Part shown: one piece after another, positions 12,175 through 23,176 of the stretch
Position numbering within the stretch: position 1 is the stretch's first letter
Layout of the letters: each line of letters opens with the position of its first letter
Origin: Antilocapra americana
Lineage: Eukaryota > Chordata > Mammalia > Artiodactyla > Antilocapridae
DNA length: 64,000 nucleotides
Direction: 5' to 3'
NCBI GenBank assembly: GCA_007570785.1
Contig: ML664199.1
Location: 23,023,907-23,087,906 of the forward strand
Position numbers and translations under genes: made by a program
Notes under the pieces: model-generated
What the model saw: the letters and a program-made list of their open reading frames with translations, nothing else
Databases searched by the model: none
Told to the model about the DNA's origin: nothing

Positions 12175-12870
12175 GCATTCTATTAGATATATTGTGTGTT
12201 GTGACATAACCACTCTTGATAAAGGCAGCTGAGCCATTGCCAGCAGAAAAGGTAGAGGAAAGCGGACACACTTGTGTATGTACGATTAAAAATACCCAAT
12301 AGCTATGATCACTAATATTTGTTAATATAGTTGCTTGCATATGCATGGAATGGAATATCTCCGGAATGTCGCAAAAGAAACTGGTTACAGTACTTTGCCC
12401 TGGTGACCTAAGGGACTTGTGTGGCTAGGGGATGATTATGAGAGGGTGGCTCCTGATTCTTTGGACTTTTATAGGATGTGCATGTATTTCCTGTATGAAA
12501 CTAAAGCATTAATATAAAGATATAAAGATATGGTGAATAGAATGTGTGGTGTGTACCATGTGCAAATGTGGAGCCAAAGAGAAGTAAATACAGTCATTAA
12601 ACATTCCAGGTACTGCTCTCTGGGGACCCTGGGTCTCCAGGGACAATTCATCAAGTGCCAGAAATGGAACTAACCATCATTTTCTATGAAGTTTGGTCAA
12701 GTACAGGTTTTCTCATCTTGACCCTGTTCAGCATGTGAGTCTCTTGTAGTCTTAGTGAGGATGCAAAATGTGTCTTGTCTCTTAATTGACTAAACTCCTC
12801 TCACATAGTTTTTGTCTCAGAAAATGCTCACTGGGGGAGATTAGCAGAAAAGGAGTAGTTATCCTCTGGC
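12175..12870. other. AT-rich unique flank of the CpG island
   Basis: Composition drops abruptly to AT-rich beyond 12175. No exon, polyadenylation cluster or repeat is recognised. Confidence 0.45.
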
Positions 12871-13014
12871 TTATTTTTTTTTAAATTTGTTATTATTATT
12901 ATTATTTTTGGTGGCACCACATGGCTTGGGGGATCTTAGTTCCTGACCAAGGGATCAAATCCCAGGGCCTCGGCACTGAAAAGTTCAGAGCCCTAACCAC
13001 AGACCGCTCCACTG
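12871..13014 (-). mobile_element. CHR-type SINE, short antisense copy
   Basis: A T-rich left end and (TTA)n are followed by the reverse complement of the CHR head ('gggatcttagttcctgacca' ... 'cctaaccacagaccgctcca'). Confidence 0.8.
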
Positions 13015-13144
13015 ATTTATTTTAGAAGGCAGGAGTGGAGTTGAAGCTCTCAAAAATGATAATCTCCCTCCAACCCAATCTTCTAACCATCTAACCCCAC
13101 TTCCCAGCATGGATTCCAACAAATTTAACCTATGAGGCAACTTA

Positions 13145-13394
13145 CCAAGTTAGAGAGCTTCCCAGGTAGCGTAGTGGTAAAGAATCCACCTGCCAATGCA
13201 GGAGACCCAAGAGATGTGGGATTGATCCCTGGGTCAGGAAGATTCGCTGGAGGAGGAAACAGCAACCCTCTCCAGTATTCTTGCTTGGGAAATCCCATGG
13301 ATAGAGGAGCCTGGCGGGCTAGAGTCCATGGGATCTGAAAGAATCAGACACAGTTGAGCGCGCACACACACACACACACACACCCCAAGTTAGA
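13145..13394 (+). mobile_element. Bov-tA SINE with perfect 10-bp TSD
   Basis: Sense-orientation head 'gagcttcccagg', tRNA-like segment and BovA body ending in 'cacagttgagcgcg' plus a (CA)n tail at 13362-13383. The TSD ccaagttaga occurs at 13145-13154 and 13385-13394. Confidence 0.95.
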
Positions 13395-14035
13395 CTTGGT
13401 TATACTTAAGCCCCTTCCACTCTCCACAGCCTTGCCTCTGTGACATACTTGCAGACGTGGGCCGTATGAGATGGCCCCAGTCATTTAATGGGCCCCTGAG
13501 AGCATTAAATCCAGCCAAGGAACTCCACATGTGCACCAGATCTGGAACTCCCCCAGGCAAGAACCACATTATTACCCTCTTGGTGAATCAGGGTCCGGTT
13601 CAATTTTGTTGAACCAAACTCTAAGCTAGTTCTTTATTGACCTGGAAGTGTTCTGTGGGGTCACGAAAAATGATGGGGCACACAGATTGTCATTCTTGCA
13701 GTTGGGATGGAAGAAGTGTGGGCAATAGGACTGGCTTTAGAGCCTGAAGGATCGTAAGGAAGACTTCAACTGCATGGTAAATGGGGAGAGGTAGAGGCCT
13801 GTGAGCGTGGAGAGCAGGGCCAGGAAGGCCTCACCTGGAAGAGAATCCAGCTGGGCTGGGTAGAGGGGAGTATGTGTGAACATATGTGTACACATGTGTA
13901 CACGTGTATGGGGGGCGTGGGCACACGTGTGTGGTTGGGTCTGGACAGTGAGCACTCAGGAGCCTGCCTCGCCTGCCTGCTTGGAGCAGATGGGCTAATC
14001 TGAGGAGCAGGTGAATAATAATGTCTTGACTCACT
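13395..14035. other. Unique stretch with alternating purine-pyrimidine block
   Basis: No gene seen. At 13868-13935 TG/CA-rich sequence contains the 18-bp perfect palindrome gtgtacacatgtgtacac at 13886-13903. The Cys/His/Thr-rich minus frames across it are by-products. Confidence 0.5.
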
Positions 14036-14042
14036 GTCGTGC

Positions 14043-14265
14043 ATGCAAGCATGTAAGTCGCTTCAGTCGTGTCCGATTCTTTGCTATCCTATGGACTGTA
14101 GCCCGCCAGGCTCCACTGTCCATGAGATTCTCCAGGCAGAATAACTGGTATGGGTTGCCATGCCCTCCTCCAGGGGATCTTCCTGACCCAGGGATCGAAC
14201 TTGTGTCTCTTATGTCTCCTACACTGACAAGCCGATTGTTTACCACTAGCGCCACTGGACTCTGA
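14043..14265 (-). mobile_element. Bov-tA SINE, antisense
   Basis: Reverse-complement BovA body ('cttcagtcgtgtccgattct', 'tatggactgtagcccgccag') running into the antisense tRNA-like head ending near 'taccactagcgccac'. Confidence 0.92.
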
Positions 14266-14682
14266 GAAATCTCTTAAACACGGGAGGGAGGTGGGGAGGG
14301 GAAACTTGAAAGGACAGTAAGAACTTGATCAGCATTTCCTCCACAGTGAGAGAGGGTGCTCTGGGCGCATCTAAGAAGTGCACAAGGCAGGAGATGGACA
14401 TGCTGGTTTTCTTTTCTCTTTAGAACTCAGGGTGGGTGTGTCCTTCCCAGGTCTCTCTTGGACCTGCTTCACCCTGCTTCCGGTGGGATAGACCAAAGAA
14501 ATTAGTAACAGTAAGGAGCCCACTGCTTGGAAAATCTGCCCAACAAACTGGAATGCACTTATAATCAAAACCCTTCCATTGGGAAAAGGGCCAGTTCCAC
14601 ACGCAGGGGCTTCTGGGCCAGATCCACTTTTTGAGCACCCACTGCCGGCAGGCGTGATCTTCAGTTTGTTTTGTTGGGATCC

Positions 14683-14868
14683 CTGTGACCTAGGGGCTTC
14701 CTTGGTGGCTCAGGCAGTAAAGAATCTGCCTGCAACACAGGAGACCCAGGTTCAATCCCTGGGTTGGTCAGATCCCTTGGAGGAGGAAATGGCAATGCAT
14801 TCCAGTATTCTTGCCTGGAGAATCCCATGGACAGAAAACTGAGCAACTGACACTTTCACTGTGACCTA
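14683..14868 (+). mobile_element. Bov-tA SINE with 10-bp TSD
   Basis: Sense copy starting 'ggggcttccttggtggctca'. The TSD ctgtgaccta lies at 14683-14692 and 14859-14868. The body is internally shortened: the 'gtcggacacgactga' part of BovA is missing between 'ggacagaaaa' and 'ctgagcaactg'. Confidence 0.95.
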
Positions 14869-15585
14869 AGGAGGGTGGCAGTGGACCCCAGTCTCTCCAC
14901 AGCTCCAGAGAAGACAGCATTTCCACAGCATCACCAGCGTTTGGATGGACATGATCTTGGGAAACTGCTCACTAGTCATGTTTTCTGCCTTGATAAGTGG
15001 TTAAGATGTCTCTTGTCTGAATCAAAGCTGATACCCCATGTCAGGAGTCAGAGACGTCCTCCAGCCCCTAACCACTCCATACAACCTTTCTGTCTGCTCT
15101 CGGAAGAGAATACTGTTGCTGTTGGCTCCTTGAGGAAGACTCGGGCCCCAGTGCCTGTCTTCCAGGTGGGGAAGCCCTTTGTCCTCTCCATGGAGGAGCC
15201 AGGAATCTTCGAAGGCTTGCTCTGGGCTCCCCTTGGGCTCATGGCTCGTGGGAGGCCGAGGTTGGTGAGAATTAATTGTAACGTGCATTGAGAGGCACAA
15301 ATGAAAACCAGTCCCGCGGCGGAGAGATTATTACTGTTGGCAATTTGGGTTTTCTGAAATAGCTCTTAGGATTATGACTGTGGCAGCCCAAACCCCAGAG
15401 GTGAGCTCAAGGCTGATAGATTTTTGAGTGGCCCCATTTTGCTCAGCCTCCCTGAAGGTGAGCGAGGCAGACGGGGTCCTGGGCTGGGCTGGGCTGGGAG
15501 TTGAGACCCCTCTGAAGGCTGCAGATGCAAGGCAGCTGAAGGCTGACCCCCATGTTCTTGAGAGAGGGTCCCCAGACTTGCTGGC
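14869..15585. other. Unique stretch, no gene seen
   Basis: Overlapping frames of 92 and 138 codons on opposite strands have no recognisable domain. A short (CTGGG)n tract occurs near 15480-15500. Confidence 0.45.
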
Positions 15586-15589
15586 GTAA

Positions 15590-15870
15590 TTTCCTTCGCA
15601 CTTCACTGTTCCCTTTCCCGTCTGAACTGGCAGGTGACCTACGGGGGAGCCGTGTGCAAATTGATTCGGAGGCGATCGATGGCTAGGGGCGCGGCCCAGC
15701 TCGCTGCCGTGTCACTGATCCTCTCCAAATCGATTCACACACCGTTCCTTCTCCGCACACCTGCCACGTCGGATGGAGGAGGATCAGTGAAGTGAGAAGA
15801 AAATCATGCGTTCCTTCCTTAGGCCTGTGTTGCTGCCGCCACCCCACGTAGCCGGCTGCTCCCGGCCGCC
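15590..15870. promoter_or_regulatory. Weak CpG-rich patch, possible regulatory element
   Basis: About 20-25 CpG in roughly 280 bp by hand count, clearly above the local background but less dense than the island near 12 kb. It contains three ATYGAT-type words in about 80 bp: aaattgatt at 15658-15666, gatcgat at 15674-15680 and aaatcgatt at 15727-15735. These resemble CUT-homeodomain (CUX/ONECUT) sites. No repeat match is recognised. Function is inferred only. Confidence 0.4.
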
Positions 15871-15874
15871 ACAA

Positions 15875-16598
15875 TGCTCCTCGGGGAATCTGGGGTGTCC
15901 CTTCCATGCACATGGAGAAACAACCCAGGAGGCAAGGGAGCTGCCCGGATCCTGGCCTCGGCACCACCCCACAGAGGCCTCTGAACCACCAAACCACCAA
16001 GATCCCCCTCTCCCACCACACAGGGCTCCTAGGGCCTTTCTCCCAGCTTTTTGTTTACTCTCTTCAAAACCATTGTGGACAAGCCTATAAACAGACCACT
16101 TACTTGTTGGAGCCAGAGTCATTCAATATTTGAAGTCAGTTCATCTGAATAAATTCATGCATCTATTCATCCACTGGACCAACCTCTGTAGATGTCCCCA
16201 ACCCCAGAGTGCCCAGTGCTGCTCTGAGATCAGGCTGGCTCCTCAGCCTTCTAAATTATCACCAGCACAATCCACTTTGGAGAAGACAGACCAAGCTCCC
16301 AGGAGCACCCAAGACTAACCCAAGCCAACATAAATCAGAGAAGAAGTCAAATAATGGAAAGATTCCTGCAGCGATTTAACGCACACCCCATCGACTTACT
16401 GCAATTCGGTTAGTCCCCTCACTGTCCATTATTGGGCTGCTAGGAGATGAGAAGTTTGCACAGAGAGAAATAGACTGTGTCACTAAGCACAGTTGTTCTT
16501 TCAGAGCAAGACTTTCTCAATGAAGGAAGCAGTGTGCTTTACATTCTGGCGCAAACAGTTCTTAAATCCGTGCTATGAGTCAGGACCAATGAATCCAT
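15875..16598. other. Unique stretch, no gene seen
   Basis: Frames of about 94-112 codons on both strands overlap at 15.7-16.1 kb but have no domain or convincing splice context. Confidence 0.45.
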
Positions 16599-16599
16599 T

Positions 16600-16660
16600 A
16601 GTGCTGCAGTCCAGGGGGTCGTGAAGAGTCGGACACAACTTAGGTGACTGAACAAAAACA
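16600..16660 (+). mobile_element. BovB LINE 3' terminal fragment
   Basis: Only the last ~60 bp remains: 'gtgctgcagtcc', 'ggtcgtgaagagtcggacac', then 'gtgactgaacaaaaaca', the typical BovB 3' end and tail. A truncated Bov-A cannot be excluded because it shares this tail. Confidence 0.75.
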
Positions 16661-16705
16661 CTGTACGCATAGTGCTTTGGCCCCCAAACACTTTTAGGGA
16701 CTCTG

Positions 16706-17195
16706 GTAGGATGAATAATGTCCTCCTTCCCCAAGAGGACCACATCCTAATTCCCAGAACCCATGGACATGACATGGCAAAAGGGACTGCCCAGATGTGG
16801 TTACGCTAAGGAGCTTGAGTATGGGGAGATGATCTGGATGACCTGGGTGGGCCCCAAATAATCACAGAGGCTCTTCTAAGAGGGAAGCAGGAGTGGAAGG
16901 GTTAGAGAAGGAGATGGAATGATGGAAACTGAGTTCAGAGACTCAGAGAGAGGTTTGAAGATGTCCATCTGCTGACTTTGAAGACAGAAGCAAGGAGATA
17001 TACACAGCCTCTAGAATTTCAACATGACTTTCTCCTAGAGGTTCCAGGAGAAACCAGACCTGCCAACACCTTCACTTCAGCCCAATGAGACAGACTCTGG
17101 ACCTCTCGCCTCCAGAACCATAAGATAATAAATTTGTGTTACTTGATACTGCTAAATCTGTGGTCATTTGTTATAGCAGCCAAAGGAAACTAACA
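16706..17195 (+). mobile_element. MLT1 (ERVL-MaLR) solo LTR
   Basis: Matches the MLT1 LTR layout throughout: 'ggatgaataatgtcctcc', 'ggcaaaagggactgcccaga', 'gggtgggccccaaataatca', the 'aacaccttcacttcagccca' segment, the polyadenylation region 'aagataataaatttgtgtta', and the end 'aggaaactaaca'. There is no internal coding region beside it. Confidence 0.88.
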
Positions 17196-17294
17196 AAGGA
17201 GTCCACAAAAATGTTTTGGCTTCTTTTCAGAAGAAAAAAGAATGAATGTTTATGGTTAAAGAAGCTGTTTTAACATTTTTTTAATGTTATATAT

Positions 17295-17380
17295 TATTTT
17301 TAAAAAATATTTATTTAGTTGGCTGTGCCATATCTTAGTTGCGGCATGTGGGATCTAGTTCCCTGACCAGGGATTGGAAG
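17295..17380 (-). mobile_element. CHR-type SINE, truncated antisense copy
   Basis: T/A-rich tail, then 'ttggctgtgccatatcttag' and 'gggatctagttccctgacca', the reverse complement of the CHR middle. The tRNA head is missing. Confidence 0.75.
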
Positions 17381-17384
17381 GCAT

Positions 17385-18335
17385 GATGTGACCCTGCTTC
17401 AAGCAGCAGTAATCATGAGAATTTTAGCAATTCTAGAAGGATAAGACAGCACAGATTCAATGCAGAACTAAACAATCCATTTCACCACCAATCTTAAAAC
17501 AACCGTTCTGGCTGCTTATTGTAAATCCTTCAAAAACCAATATTTTAAAATAGAATTTAAAACTGAGCTAAATTTATTTGTCAGAGTACATCCAAGTGAC
17601 TTAGTTATAATAAGAGAGGCTGGGTCTGCCTCTTTTTTCATACTATCTTCTGTTGTACAGAAATGGGGTTCCCTCAAAATTAATGGTGTTTCCACATTTA
17701 TAAACAAGAATTCCTTTTGTATGAGAAGCCCCCTTGGAGATTTCTGGATTGCTTAGAAGCTAAATAAACTAAAAGTTTTTTTGTTTTTTTGTTTTTAAAT
17801 CCTTTAATCCTGCGTCTGCCTGTTCTTGAGCCACTGAAATCAAGATTCTCCCACGGGCAGAGAACCAAAGCAGTTCCTCTCAGCAAACTCTTTGACTTAC
17901 TGTCCAGGTTCTGACACGTTCCTCTGCCAGCAGAAAATAAGTGAGAACTCTTCCAATGAGCAGTGGCACCTCTTCTCATTTGTAGAAGGGAGTGTCAGCC
18001 TGAAACTAGTGGCCAAGTGTTTTGACGCAAAAAGCAAGAATTTCAGGCCAACTGCAGCCAAGCAGGCTATTCTTAGATGTGCATAGGAGGCGGAGAGGTC
18101 TCTGTGTGGGTTGTTGGGAAGTGGTTGGGGATTTGTGACTTTTAAGTGGCTCTTGAAAAATGTTTAGAGATGAACAAGCCCCTGCGAGTCCCATTCATCG
18201 CAGATGCTCAGTACCCCCCTGACATTCAGAGCCCTTCTCAAATAGCCACTGGTTTCTAAGGTCTTCCTCAGCCACTCAAGTATCAGCATGGACTGACCTT
18301 CCCACTCCTGACCTCTTTATTCAGGACTGTATTTG
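17385..18335. other. Unique stretch, no gene seen
   Basis: No repeat, exon or RNA gene recognised. (GTTTTTTT)-type T-rich patch near 17777-17796. Confidence 0.45.
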
Positions 18336-18340
18336 TACAG

Positions 18341-18653
18341 TCTGTTTAGGCTGATACAACAAAGTAGCACAGACCGGGCAGCTCAGACCCCATGGAAATC
18401 TACTCCTCAGGGTTCTGGAAGCCAAGGAGTCTGAGATCAAAGTACCAGCAAGGTCATAGACATGTGGAAGGGAGTTAGAGAACTCTTTGGAGCCTCTTTC
18501 ATATGAAATTCATTCCATTCATGAGGGCTCCAGTCATGACTTAAACACCTCGTAAAGGTCCCACCTTTTAATACTATCATCTTTGGGGGTTAGGATTCCA
18601 ACATATGAGTTTGGAGGAGATGTGGAGGATACCTTTGTGGAGTCATGTTGACA
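18341..18653 (-). mobile_element. MaLR (MLT1/MST-like) solo LTR, antisense
   Basis: Reads as the reverse complement of an MLT1A/MST-type LTR: 'caacaaagtagcacagaccg', 'cagggttctggaagccaagg', and 'ggggttaggattccaacata' near the right end. Confidence 0.75.
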
Positions 18654-18689
18654 TGGTCTTCACTCTGGTTGAGTTTTCAGAGGTGTCTT

Positions 18690-18810
18690 CAGAGGTGGTT
18701 GCTAACTAGCTGTGGAACTCTGGGCCAGTGGTGTTCTGTAGACCTCAGTTCCCATGACTTTAAAATGGATATGGGCCATCGGGAGCACATAGATGTGAGA
18801 GGAGGGCTGG
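18690..18810 (+). mobile_element. MIR SINE, diverged
   Basis: Weak match to MIR: 'actagctgtggaactctggg', 'cctcagttcccatgacttta' and 'aaaatggatatggg' occur in the expected order. Confidence 0.5.
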
Positions 18811-20120
18811 GATAAATCAACAGGAAGTGGAGAGAACCAGGGGACTCCAGAGACTGCCAGTATGCCCAACTTGCTTTACACAATCTCTTACATCCATGTA
18901 GACTTTTATTTTCTTCTTTCCTTCTGCCTAGACTGGACAGGGCCCTTTTGCTATTTCTTTAGTTGAGTTATCTCCTCCAACAAGATTCTGCAACTCCCAG
19001 TTCCTCCCTCATGTTCACAGGAACGGCTGGAACCCTCAGCCAGTGCCCACTCTCGTGAAAAGTGCCAGCACCTGACATGTGGGCCACCCTTTTAGAACCT
19101 ACTTCTCCATTCCCCTGTAATGCTACTTGTATTCCGCTTTATAAAACAGCAACAGAGGGTGGATAACTGAGGACTTGGGCAGTCTCCAGACAACTCAGGG
19201 CAAAAGCATCACGATTGAGAGGGAAGATTTCTGGCTTAAGCTACTCACATAATTGCTCAACTGCGTACTTCAGAATGCACCAGCAGAAGCATTTTGTCTT
19301 TCAGCCTTCAGGACATGGCTATGAGATCATCATGGCTCAAAGTCCTTCAAAACACTTACTATTTGCTGAAGAGAGGCAGCAAGCTGAGTAGATCAGGCGT
19401 GGGGAGAAGAGCTGCTATTCTATTTTGGGAACTCGTGTGTTCACAGAGAGCCAGGTCTTGGAGACATAGTGGTGGATCTGATGTCCTCATGCCTTTGACA
19501 TCTGAGCAGGAGCTGCTGGAGTCCCATCACATTGAAGAGCCACTTGAAAAGGCTTCATGGTTCAGGATGCTGTGCTTCCTTCCACAACCACTGCCTTCAG
19601 TCTCTGTGAGGCTTTTGTTGGCTTAAAGGCTACCAGGACCTCCGAAGGTATTCTAACAGTGCCTCACAGGGTCAGTTCCTAACAGACTAAGCCGAAAGGA
19701 GAGAGAAGTAAATAAGCCTAACAAGCTGCTGAATGTTGGTTTCTCAACTAAGTCACTCATCATTCTATTTGGAAGCAGTGTCTCTTTGGACAGGCTGGGC
19801 AGAGTAGGGGCTGTCTCATTGTTTTGTGACAGGAAGAGAGGTGTATCATTGAGCAATTACAAAACAGTGCAATTTCCATAACTGTGCGGATTCATTCATG
19901 TTGTTAATTCAATGACATGTGTTTACAGTAACACAAGGACTGGAGATAAGCCTTGTAAAGATGACCCTTGTGTTCAAAATTCCCATTTCCTCATCTCTCC
20001 CTTTGAAATCAATCCAAAGTCAAAAAAAGAAATGTGTTGCCAAAAGACAAGTATCCAGAGATATGGTTGGAATAAGAAGAAACTCAGGAGAAAGAATCTG
20101 AGTCTACAGTGGGGTCCACA
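18811..20120. other. Unique stretch, no gene seen
   Basis: A 110-codon plus frame at 19294-19626 and others show no recognisable domain and no supporting splice or promoter context. Confidence 0.45.
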
Positions 20121-20133
20121 AATATTTGGCATG

Positions 20134-20256
20134 AAAACCCACTCCAGCATTCTTGCCTGGAGAATCCCGTGGACAGAGGAGCCTGGTGGACTACAGTCCA
20201 TGGAAGCACAAACAGTTGAACATGACGGAAGTGATTTAGCACACACGCACGCAAAC
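20134..20256 (+). mobile_element. Bov-A fragment, tRNA head missing
   Basis: BovA body only: 'cccactccagcattcttgcc', 'gaggagcctggtggactaca', ending '(g)atttagcacacacgcac'. Confidence 0.85.
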
Positions 20257-20277
20257 TGAGACGAACAGAGGCAGAAA

Positions 20278-20340
20278 GATTAATAAGAAAATTTTAATTG
20301 ATAAGAAATTCTAATTAATAAGAAACTAATAAGAAAATAC
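20278..20340. repeat. Degenerate (TAATAAGAAA)n tract
   Basis: The word 'taataagaaa', with variants, recurs about five times in 60 bp. Confidence 0.7.
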
Positions 20341-20437
20341 TTCCTCCAGTGCTATTATTTAAGATTTGCTAAAAATAAGAGAATATACTTTATTTACCAA
20401 GATATGGCTTGTTTAAAACATGGGAAGTATGAAAATA

Positions 20438-20935
20438 TCTAGTTTTTTTTTTAAAAAAAACTGAAGTATAGTTGATTTACAATGTTTCAGACATACATGG
20501 AGAAGGCAATGGCACCTCACTCCAGTAATCTTGCCTAGAAAATCCCATGGACGGAGGAGCCTGGTAGGCTGCAGTCCATGGGATTGCTACAAGTCGGACA
20601 CGACTGAGCGACTTCACTTTCCCTTTTCACTTTCATGCATTGGAGGAGGAAATGGCAACCCACTCCAGTGTTCCTGCCTGGAGAATCCAAGGGATGGGGG
20701 AGCCTGGTGGGATGCCATCTACGGGGTCGCACAGAGTTGGACATGACTGAAGCGAGTTAGCAGCAGTGGCAGCAGGCATACAGCAAAATGATTCAGTTTT
20801 AAACACAAACACACATATATGCTTTTTCAGATTCATTTCCATTATAGGTCATTACAAGATATTGAATATAGTTTTATTTCCTGTACAGTAGGTCTTTGTC
20901 ATTTGTCTATCTTATATACAGTAATACCCAGATAT
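20438..20935 (-). mobile_element. L1 3' end, antisense, split by Bov-A2
   Basis: The left part ('aaactgaagtatagttgatt', 'tacaatgtttcag') and right part ('catacagcaaaatgattcag', 'tcattacaagatattgaata', 'cctgtacagtaggtctttgt') together form the reverse complement of an artiodactyl L1 3' UTR. A Bov-A2 sits between them. Confidence 0.85.
20500..20777 (+). mobile_element. Bov-A2 SINE (BovA dimer)
   Basis: Two BovA monomers in tandem (about 20500-20625 and 20640-20765) joined by 'cactttcccttttcactttc', ending in a (GCAGCAGT)-like tail. Inserted into an antisense L1 3' end. Confidence 0.93.
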
Positions 20936-21009
20936 TTTGAGGGAACTTGGAATTGTGAGGTGTACCAATATCTTTCTTCTAATCTGCAGAAATTCCACAT
21001 GTTCCTAAA

Positions 21010-21130
21010 TTTATTTAGCAAATGACTCTCTACTCAGCCATTTCCTATGGGACCTTGGACAAATCCCTTCTCACTGTTGGACATGGTATCTTCATTTGTA
21101 AATAGAAGAGGAAAGGTGGTCAGATTGTGT
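21010..21130 (+). mobile_element. MIR SINE fragment
   Basis: Order of 'ccatttcctatgggaccttg', 'gacaaatcccttctca', 'atcttcatttgtaaa' follows the MIR core and downstream part. Confidence 0.55.
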
Positions 21131-21194
21131 GGTTTTTAATCTCTACTTCATGTCTTGAGTTCTCCAAGTCCTGTGAAATGTATTGAGAAATTGT

Positions 21195-21320
21195 GCTCAT
21201 TCGTACCTAAGGCAGACCTGGGTGTGAATCTCAGTTCTGCTTACCAATGACCTTGAGTGACTCATTTGATTCTATGAGCCTCAACATCTTCAAATGTAAA
21301 AGGGAGTCAAGGGTAACTTT
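21195..21320 (+). mobile_element. MIR SINE fragment
   Basis: 'agacctgggtgtgaatctca', 'accttgagtgactcatttga' and 'cttcaaatgtaaaagggag' follow the MIR consensus from the B-box region into the core. Confidence 0.65.
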
Positions 21321-21324
21321 CTTG

Positions 21325-22620
21325 TATACGAAGTATGAATAAGTATGTATAAATAAATGTAAATGTTTATGTATAAATAAAAACGTGAAGTATAAAATAC
21401 ATGTAAACTATCTGCTTAAAAAATGAAAGACAGCCATGATCAATGTGCCAGGCACTAACGGAGAAATACAAAAAGAAAATATGGGACATTGGATGCACTT
21501 TCTAGAAATTTCCAGTCAGGTTGGGGACACTATTATCTATAATGAAAAAATCCCCCAGTCTCTGCTCAGTCATTATTACCTAATCTTGACTAAACATGAA
21601 GATTTTTTATTAGCAAGAAATTTTTCCAAATCTTTTGAGATACAGCCAGCATATCTGTCCTAACACTCAATTCCCCAGCTTTAATACTTGCGGAAAACAA
21701 TTGTTTCTCTTTTCACTGAGCTTATATTCACTCTTTCTAATCTGAATCATCCTCTTAATTCCTGGACTCTACCCTTTCTTCTCAAACAAGAGAGTCTGCT
21801 TTGGTTTTGACCAAGCCCATATCTTCCTGAATTTCTCAGATAAATCACTTCTAATACTTTTCTTTTTCCAACATAAATAGTCTTTGCTCACTCATTGTCC
21901 CACCCTGCCTCACCTCTGACTCCAATTAGAGCAATATTTGTTTTTCCTTTTTAAGAATCTTTCTAGCTTCTACTACTCAGATATGAGGCAACCCAGCTCG
22001 TGTTAAAAGCCCTTCATTATGGTCACAGAAAATCTGCTCTGACAAGATCCACCTCGACAAGACTGAGTTCTTGGATTTCCTTCCTCATTTTATCTGTCAT
22101 CTCACTTTCTAGGTCACTTCATTTCCTGGTATCTAACGTGTTGTCTGTTTATATATATATTTTAAAGAAATGGAGGCGTGGCATGTGGAATGAGTGCCTT
22201 GTAGGGTTGGGATATAGAAAATGCTCTTCTAATGTAGGGGCACCTGCAATTTTCTGGAGAAGGAAGAGGAACAAACTCATACAAATAATCGTTTCTCCAA
22301 AGAACCTGTTGATTTTGATGGGGATTTTAGTTCTTTGAGACAGCCAATGGCTGTGCAAAGCCCAAATGTGGATTCCAATCAAGCCTTCAAGGAAGTGAGT
22401 AAGAATGTTTGCTGGATTATTCCAGAAACATAGACCACACCAGCATGGAGGGGTTGGGGTTGGGGGGCTTGGGAATATGAGGACGCCAGGATAGGATGAC
22501 CTTGCAAATCCACCCTCTTAGGAAATAGCCAGTCAATGCAGTAGGTCAACTTGCATCAGGCTGGTCCAATACCATTACACTGATATACTGGTCCTCAGAC
22601 CAGTCTGTCACCTGCTTTAT
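21325..22620. other. Unique AT-rich stretch, no gene seen
   Basis: AT-rich 'gtataaataaa' words near 21335-21410. Frames of 75-112 codons have no recognisable domain. Confidence 0.45.
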
Positions 22621-22627
22621 AATAATA

Positions 22628-22933
22628 CAGACATACCTCAGAGATATTGTGGCATTTGTTCCAGCCCACTGCAATAAAGCAAATATCATAATAAAGCAAG
22701 TCCTGTGAATTTTTGGTTTCCCAGTGCAGACAAAATTTATGTTTATACTATACTGTAGTCTATAAGTTTGCAATAGCATTGTATCTTAAAAAAAATGCAT
22801 ATACCTTAATTTTTAAAATACTTTGTTGCTGAAAATACTAACCATCATCTGACAGTGAGGATTGCCACAAAAAAAATTTCAATATCTGCAGAATACCAGA
22901 AAGCAAGATGTCCTAAAATAAGGTCTACCTCTG
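22628..22933 (+). mobile_element. Tigger-like (TcMar) non-autonomous DNA transposon
   Basis: Starts cagacatacctcagagata, continues 'ccactgcaataaagcaaata' and 'tttcccagtgcagacaaaat', and ends with the complementary end 'ataaggtctacctctg'. Length about 306 bp with degraded inverted ends and TA before the left end. The exact family name is not asserted. Confidence 0.75.
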
Positions 22934-22934
22934 G

Positions 22935-23165
22935 TGCTACTTATTGACTGTTTATAGCTTCCAGCACTGTACTAAGCAGGTGACAAGCACAGTTATGTGG
23001 ATGCTTTCACAGCCCCCTCAAAGGGAGGTTATGTTACTATGGTTCCCATATACAGTGAGGCAACTGAGGCCCCATAAGCTGAAATGACTTACCACAAGAT
23101 GTAAAGTAAAAGGCAGAATCAAGATGTGCCGTGGGCAGTGAGGCTCAAGTCCAGGCTCTTAGCTT
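22935..23165 (-). mobile_element. MIR SINE, antisense
   Basis: Reverse-complement MIR: 'cttattgactgtttatagct', 'gaggcaactgaggccccata', 'aggctcaagtccaggctctt'. Confidence 0.75.
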
Positions 23166-23176
23166 AACTTGGTTAG

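Noticed and set aside
11643..12346. Open frames of 115-194 codons on both strands through the CpG island
   Set aside because: High GC makes stop codons rare in every frame. The proteins are Ala/Arg/Pro/Gly-rich without domains, and several frames compete equally.
16706..17195. Possible endogenous retrovirus
   Set aside because: Only solo MaLR-type LTRs are seen here and elsewhere in the window; no gag, pol or env sequence accompanies them.
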